NCBI GenBank assembly: GCA_900095095.1
Contig: FMBT01000474.1
Coordinates: forward strand, 18,349 to 82,348
Source of the DNA: Fragilariopsis cylindrus CCMP1102
Taxonomy: Eukaryota; Bacillariophyta; Bacillariophyceae; Bacillariales; Bacillariaceae
Direction: 5' to 3'
Length of the DNA stretch: 64,000 bases
Position 1 is the first letter of the stretch. Every line of letters starts with the position of its first letter. A model generated the notes under the pieces. That model saw only the letters and a list, made by a program, of their open reading frames with translations, was not told the origin of the DNA and made no database searches. Below, piece after piece: positions 61,815 to 64,000 of the stretch. The position numbers were made by a program, and so were the translations under genes.

Positions 61815-62603
61815 ATGAGCTCGCTTCAAAAAGCACTAGAAACCGCTCAACAAGAGCAGCCTCCTGCCTTTGCCCAAATAGGAGGAACCGCAAAGAAAAA
61901 GAAGAAACAGAAGAAGAAGAGCCAACCAAAGAAAAATGTCCGCCGTACTGTTATGATGCAGGTAAAACCTAAAATAGTTATTTCAACACCCGCTCACGAT
62001 GATGATGATGATGATGATGATGATGATAGCGACGATGGTTCGTGTTCGTCGTCGTCTTCGAATGACGATTCAAGTGTCGATACGAACGAGGAGGAACAAA
62101 AACAGCAAGATAATAATGACAGTGAAAACATGATAAAAATCCGACAACAGGCGTTTGATTTATTGAACAAAAGTAGTGGCCCCACACCCAACAACAACAA
62201 ATCAAGAACAAACGGTTTCAGCGTTTCATCATATCAACAACAATCTCCTGGAGAACAGTCGTCGAATACTACCAATCATAATACGAATAATACTCATTTT
62301 TCATCGTCGTACCAATCATCACCATATGAAATGCACAATCCAAATGTACATCCAAATGCACGAACTGCGGATAAAATGTCGATGACGGACTTAATTGTGA
62401 ATTGTGTATCCGATGTTTGTAGGAGTTCATCGTCTGACATTCTATCAAAGGGTGTTTCATTAGTTTCTGCTGGGTATAAAAGTGTTAGTAATTATGGTGA
62501 TACACCCGTGAGTGGTACATTTGATTCGATCGATACATCTCAACATGGATATGGCAATTCCAATAACATACAACGGGCATACCCAGCACGGTATCAAGAT
62601 TAA
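61815..62603 (+). CDS. Hypothetical low-complexity protein, probably nuclear
   Basis: The protein has 262 aa with an ATG start. A Lys-rich block (KKKKKQKKKSQPKKNVRR, ~27-44) that would serve as a nuclear/nucleolar signal precedes an eleven-residue Asp run and an acidic Ser stretch. The C-terminal third (MSMTDLIVNCVSDVCRSSSSDILSKGVSLVSAGYKSVSNYG) looks ordered and amphipathic, with two Cys. I do not recognise the family. CAG/GTAAAA near 61960 resembles a donor, so an alternative structure is possible. Confidence 0.5.
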   Translation: MSSLQKALETAQQEQPPAFAQIGGTAKKKKKQKKKSQPKKNVRRTVMMQVKPKIVISTPAHDDDDDDDDDDSDDGSCSSSSSNDDSSVDTNEEEQKQQDNNDSENMIKIRQQAFDLLNKSSGPTPNNNKSRTNGFSVSSYQQQSPGEQSSNTTNHNTNNTHFSSSYQSSPYEMHNPNVHPNARTADKMSMTDLIVNCVSDVCRSSSSDILSKGVSLVSAGYKSVSNYGDTPVSGTFDSIDTSQHGYGNSNNIQRAYPARYQD

Positions 62604-63489
62604 AAAATATAAAAAAAGGTATGAATCGAATCGGATCGGATCGGATCTGAAAAGGACATTTATTCTTCCAATTTCAAAGGAAATTATCTTGAGGATGAAG
62701 CATTTGTAAATTTGTCGTCTTCGAAATGGTGAGAAGAAATCGATGAATAATAATGAAATATAATGCATGATTTGGTAGAGAATAAAGGATTGTAAAAGAA
62801 AAAGGTCGAGTTGCAAGTGGATTGTTTTCTCGTTCCTCGCTTTTCAATAGTAATAATAACAACAATAATAATAAGAATAGTATAGAATGGATTTAATGCA
62901 AGAACAAACACAATCAAAACAACTGTATAATAATATGATAGATATGAATATTAAAACAGCGCCAACATATACTCCTATATTATACTCGTAGATTGTACAT
63001 ATTTTGTGTCTTATATATAAGATTCTATAAATGAGTAGTCAGCAAATAGTATAGTTGTCTATACGGTACATGTTGTTAGATAAGGACAATAAGACACTCT
63101 CCTCCTCGCGCTGTTGCAGAACATAATACTACATTGTAGTATCTTATACTGCACCCAAAAATAGGAGTAGTACTTGTAACATCAGACTACTGTAAATAGT
63201 AATTTCTGACGTCCAGCTGGTTGTTGTTCACCCATGGTGTTTAGAAACGCATTAGCATGCAAGCATGAAAGAGACAAGCTAGAGGAAAGGCACAAGTTTG
63301 CCTTATCTACGTAAGATGTATTTAATCTTGTTGGAATACAAATAGAATAGAGAACATATTAGTTATACATATTTTTCAGCATTCAAAGATGAAGAGAGAT
63401 TGAGAAATAAAAAAGGATTGTTGCTTTTGTCTATTATTATATTATATTTATTTGTGACGACAAGAGAGGATTATAGCTACATATTTTGT
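62604..63489. other. Intergenic, convergent gene ends, AT-rich
   Basis: Contains GAATCGAATCGGATCGGATCGGATCTG (62625-62651), an ATCGG microsatellite, and TACTGTA at 63190. A T/A-rich stretch (63420-63460) precedes the FCP gene stop. No gene seen. Confidence 0.5.
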
Positions 63490-64000
63490 TTAACCTGAAA
63501 AGGGGGCCCAGTAATTTCCATCGTATGACTTAACAATACTCGTCAATGTTGGAACTGATCCAGGTACGTTTCAGCAGTTACGAATCCAAAAATACCAATC
63601 ATTGCAAGACGTCCATTATTAATTTCTACCTTTAATCCACGTGCTTTTGACTCTTCCGATTTATTCTTATTCCATCCAAAAGGATCGTATAGATTAAATG
63701 GGACAGGATGTGGGAAATTTCCTTTCAAGTGCAGGAAATGCACCTACTTTGTCAGTCTTGTTTGCGTACCAGAACAATTCTAATACACCCAACAAAAGTA
63801 ATGATTGTGCTTTAGCTGCAAATGGTAATGCATCCCATTGTGCAGGTGGGGATAGGTCCGTGGATGGAGCCATCGATCCATCAAGAGATTGTGGCCATGG
63901 ACAACAATGTTCGATTGAACGCAATGTCCAACGAAGGCAGCCATAGCAACACGCCATGCTTAATTTCTGCTTCTCGTAGGTATCTAATAGAATCATCTTA
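63490..64000 (-). pseudogene. Fucoxanthin-chlorophyll a/c-binding (LHC) protein, 5' end beyond window, four frame breaks
   Basis: The reading runs from the right edge to TAA at 63490. Family motifs appear in turn but in different frames: DDSIRYLREAEIKHG, then RVAMAAFVGHCVQSNIV, then QSLDGSMAPSTDLSPPAQWDALPFAAKAQ, then [32 protein letters not shown] with the pigment-binding helix [15 protein letters not shown], and a C-terminus [17 protein letters not shown] ending WAPFSG. The breaks lie near 63952, 63900, 63728 and 63565, and each is explained by one missing base. LHC proteins bind chlorophylls a/c and fucoxanthin in thylakoids through the E-x-x-H/N-x-R helices, both present. Either a recent pseudogene or locally poor sequence. 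Confidence 0.85.

Overview
The window looks like nuclear DNA of a diatom, most likely a pennate species of the Fragilariopsis/Pseudo-nitzschia kind (inference). The evidence is a fucoxanthin-chlorophyll a/c protein gene at the right edge, a PsbQ-type photosystem II protein with a bipartite plastid presequence (signal peptide ending in an A-F-S-P motif, then a twin-arginine thylakoid signal), a plastid fibrillin, a DUF6824 protein, a Copia retrotransposon end, GT-AG introns of about 90-350 bp, and an AT-rich background full of Asn/Ser/Asp/Gln runs and microsatellites.

0-12 kb: a Copia element runs off the left edge. It is followed by a two-exon cyclopropane-synthase/coclaurine N-methyltransferase-like gene, a divergent GDP-mannose-type nucleotide-sugar transporter, two-exon PsbQ, a CW zinc-finger protein and a divergent FCP1-like HAD phosphatase. 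11.7-18.6 kb: one eight-exon gene (2,075 aa when spliced as given here) that joins a DUF1800 and a DUF1501 region behind a membrane anchor. 20-33 kb: a multipass membrane protein, a MARCH-type E3 ligase, a plastid fibrillin, a GC-rich DUF1697 gene with an in-frame TAG, a 3'-5' exonuclease-domain protein and a small acidic protein.

33-36 kb is a repeat zone: diverged tandem repeats and a 1-kb non-autonomous inverted-repeat element with nested structure. 36-45 kb: a purple acid phosphatase, a CobB/CbiA-like cobyrinate a,c-diamide synthase with an in-frame TGA, an ankyrin-like gene whose exon junction I cannot resolve, and a secreted diatom-type protein. 46-56 kb: a rhamnosyltransferase-like type II membrane protein, a decayed Cys-rich gene, a macro-domain protein, a three-domain protein joining a Myb-like module, a DUF504/MJ1316 RNA-end-recognition domain and a GGQ ribosome-rescue domain, and a DUF6824 protein. 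57-64 kb: a second rhamnosyltransferase-like copy with two compensating frameshifts, a frameshifted repeat-domain gene, a basic/acidic hypothetical protein and an FCP gene with four apparent single-base losses.

The genes are single eukaryotic transcription units and I see no operon. Divergent pairs at 2.5-3.1 kb and 9.1-9.8 kb probably share promoter regions. The most novel items are the DUF504-GGQ protein, the DUF1800-DUF1501 fusion, the inverted-repeat element with internal tandem repeats, an array of short perfect palindromes at 30.8-31.2 kb, and a cluster of genes each broken by one or a few bases.
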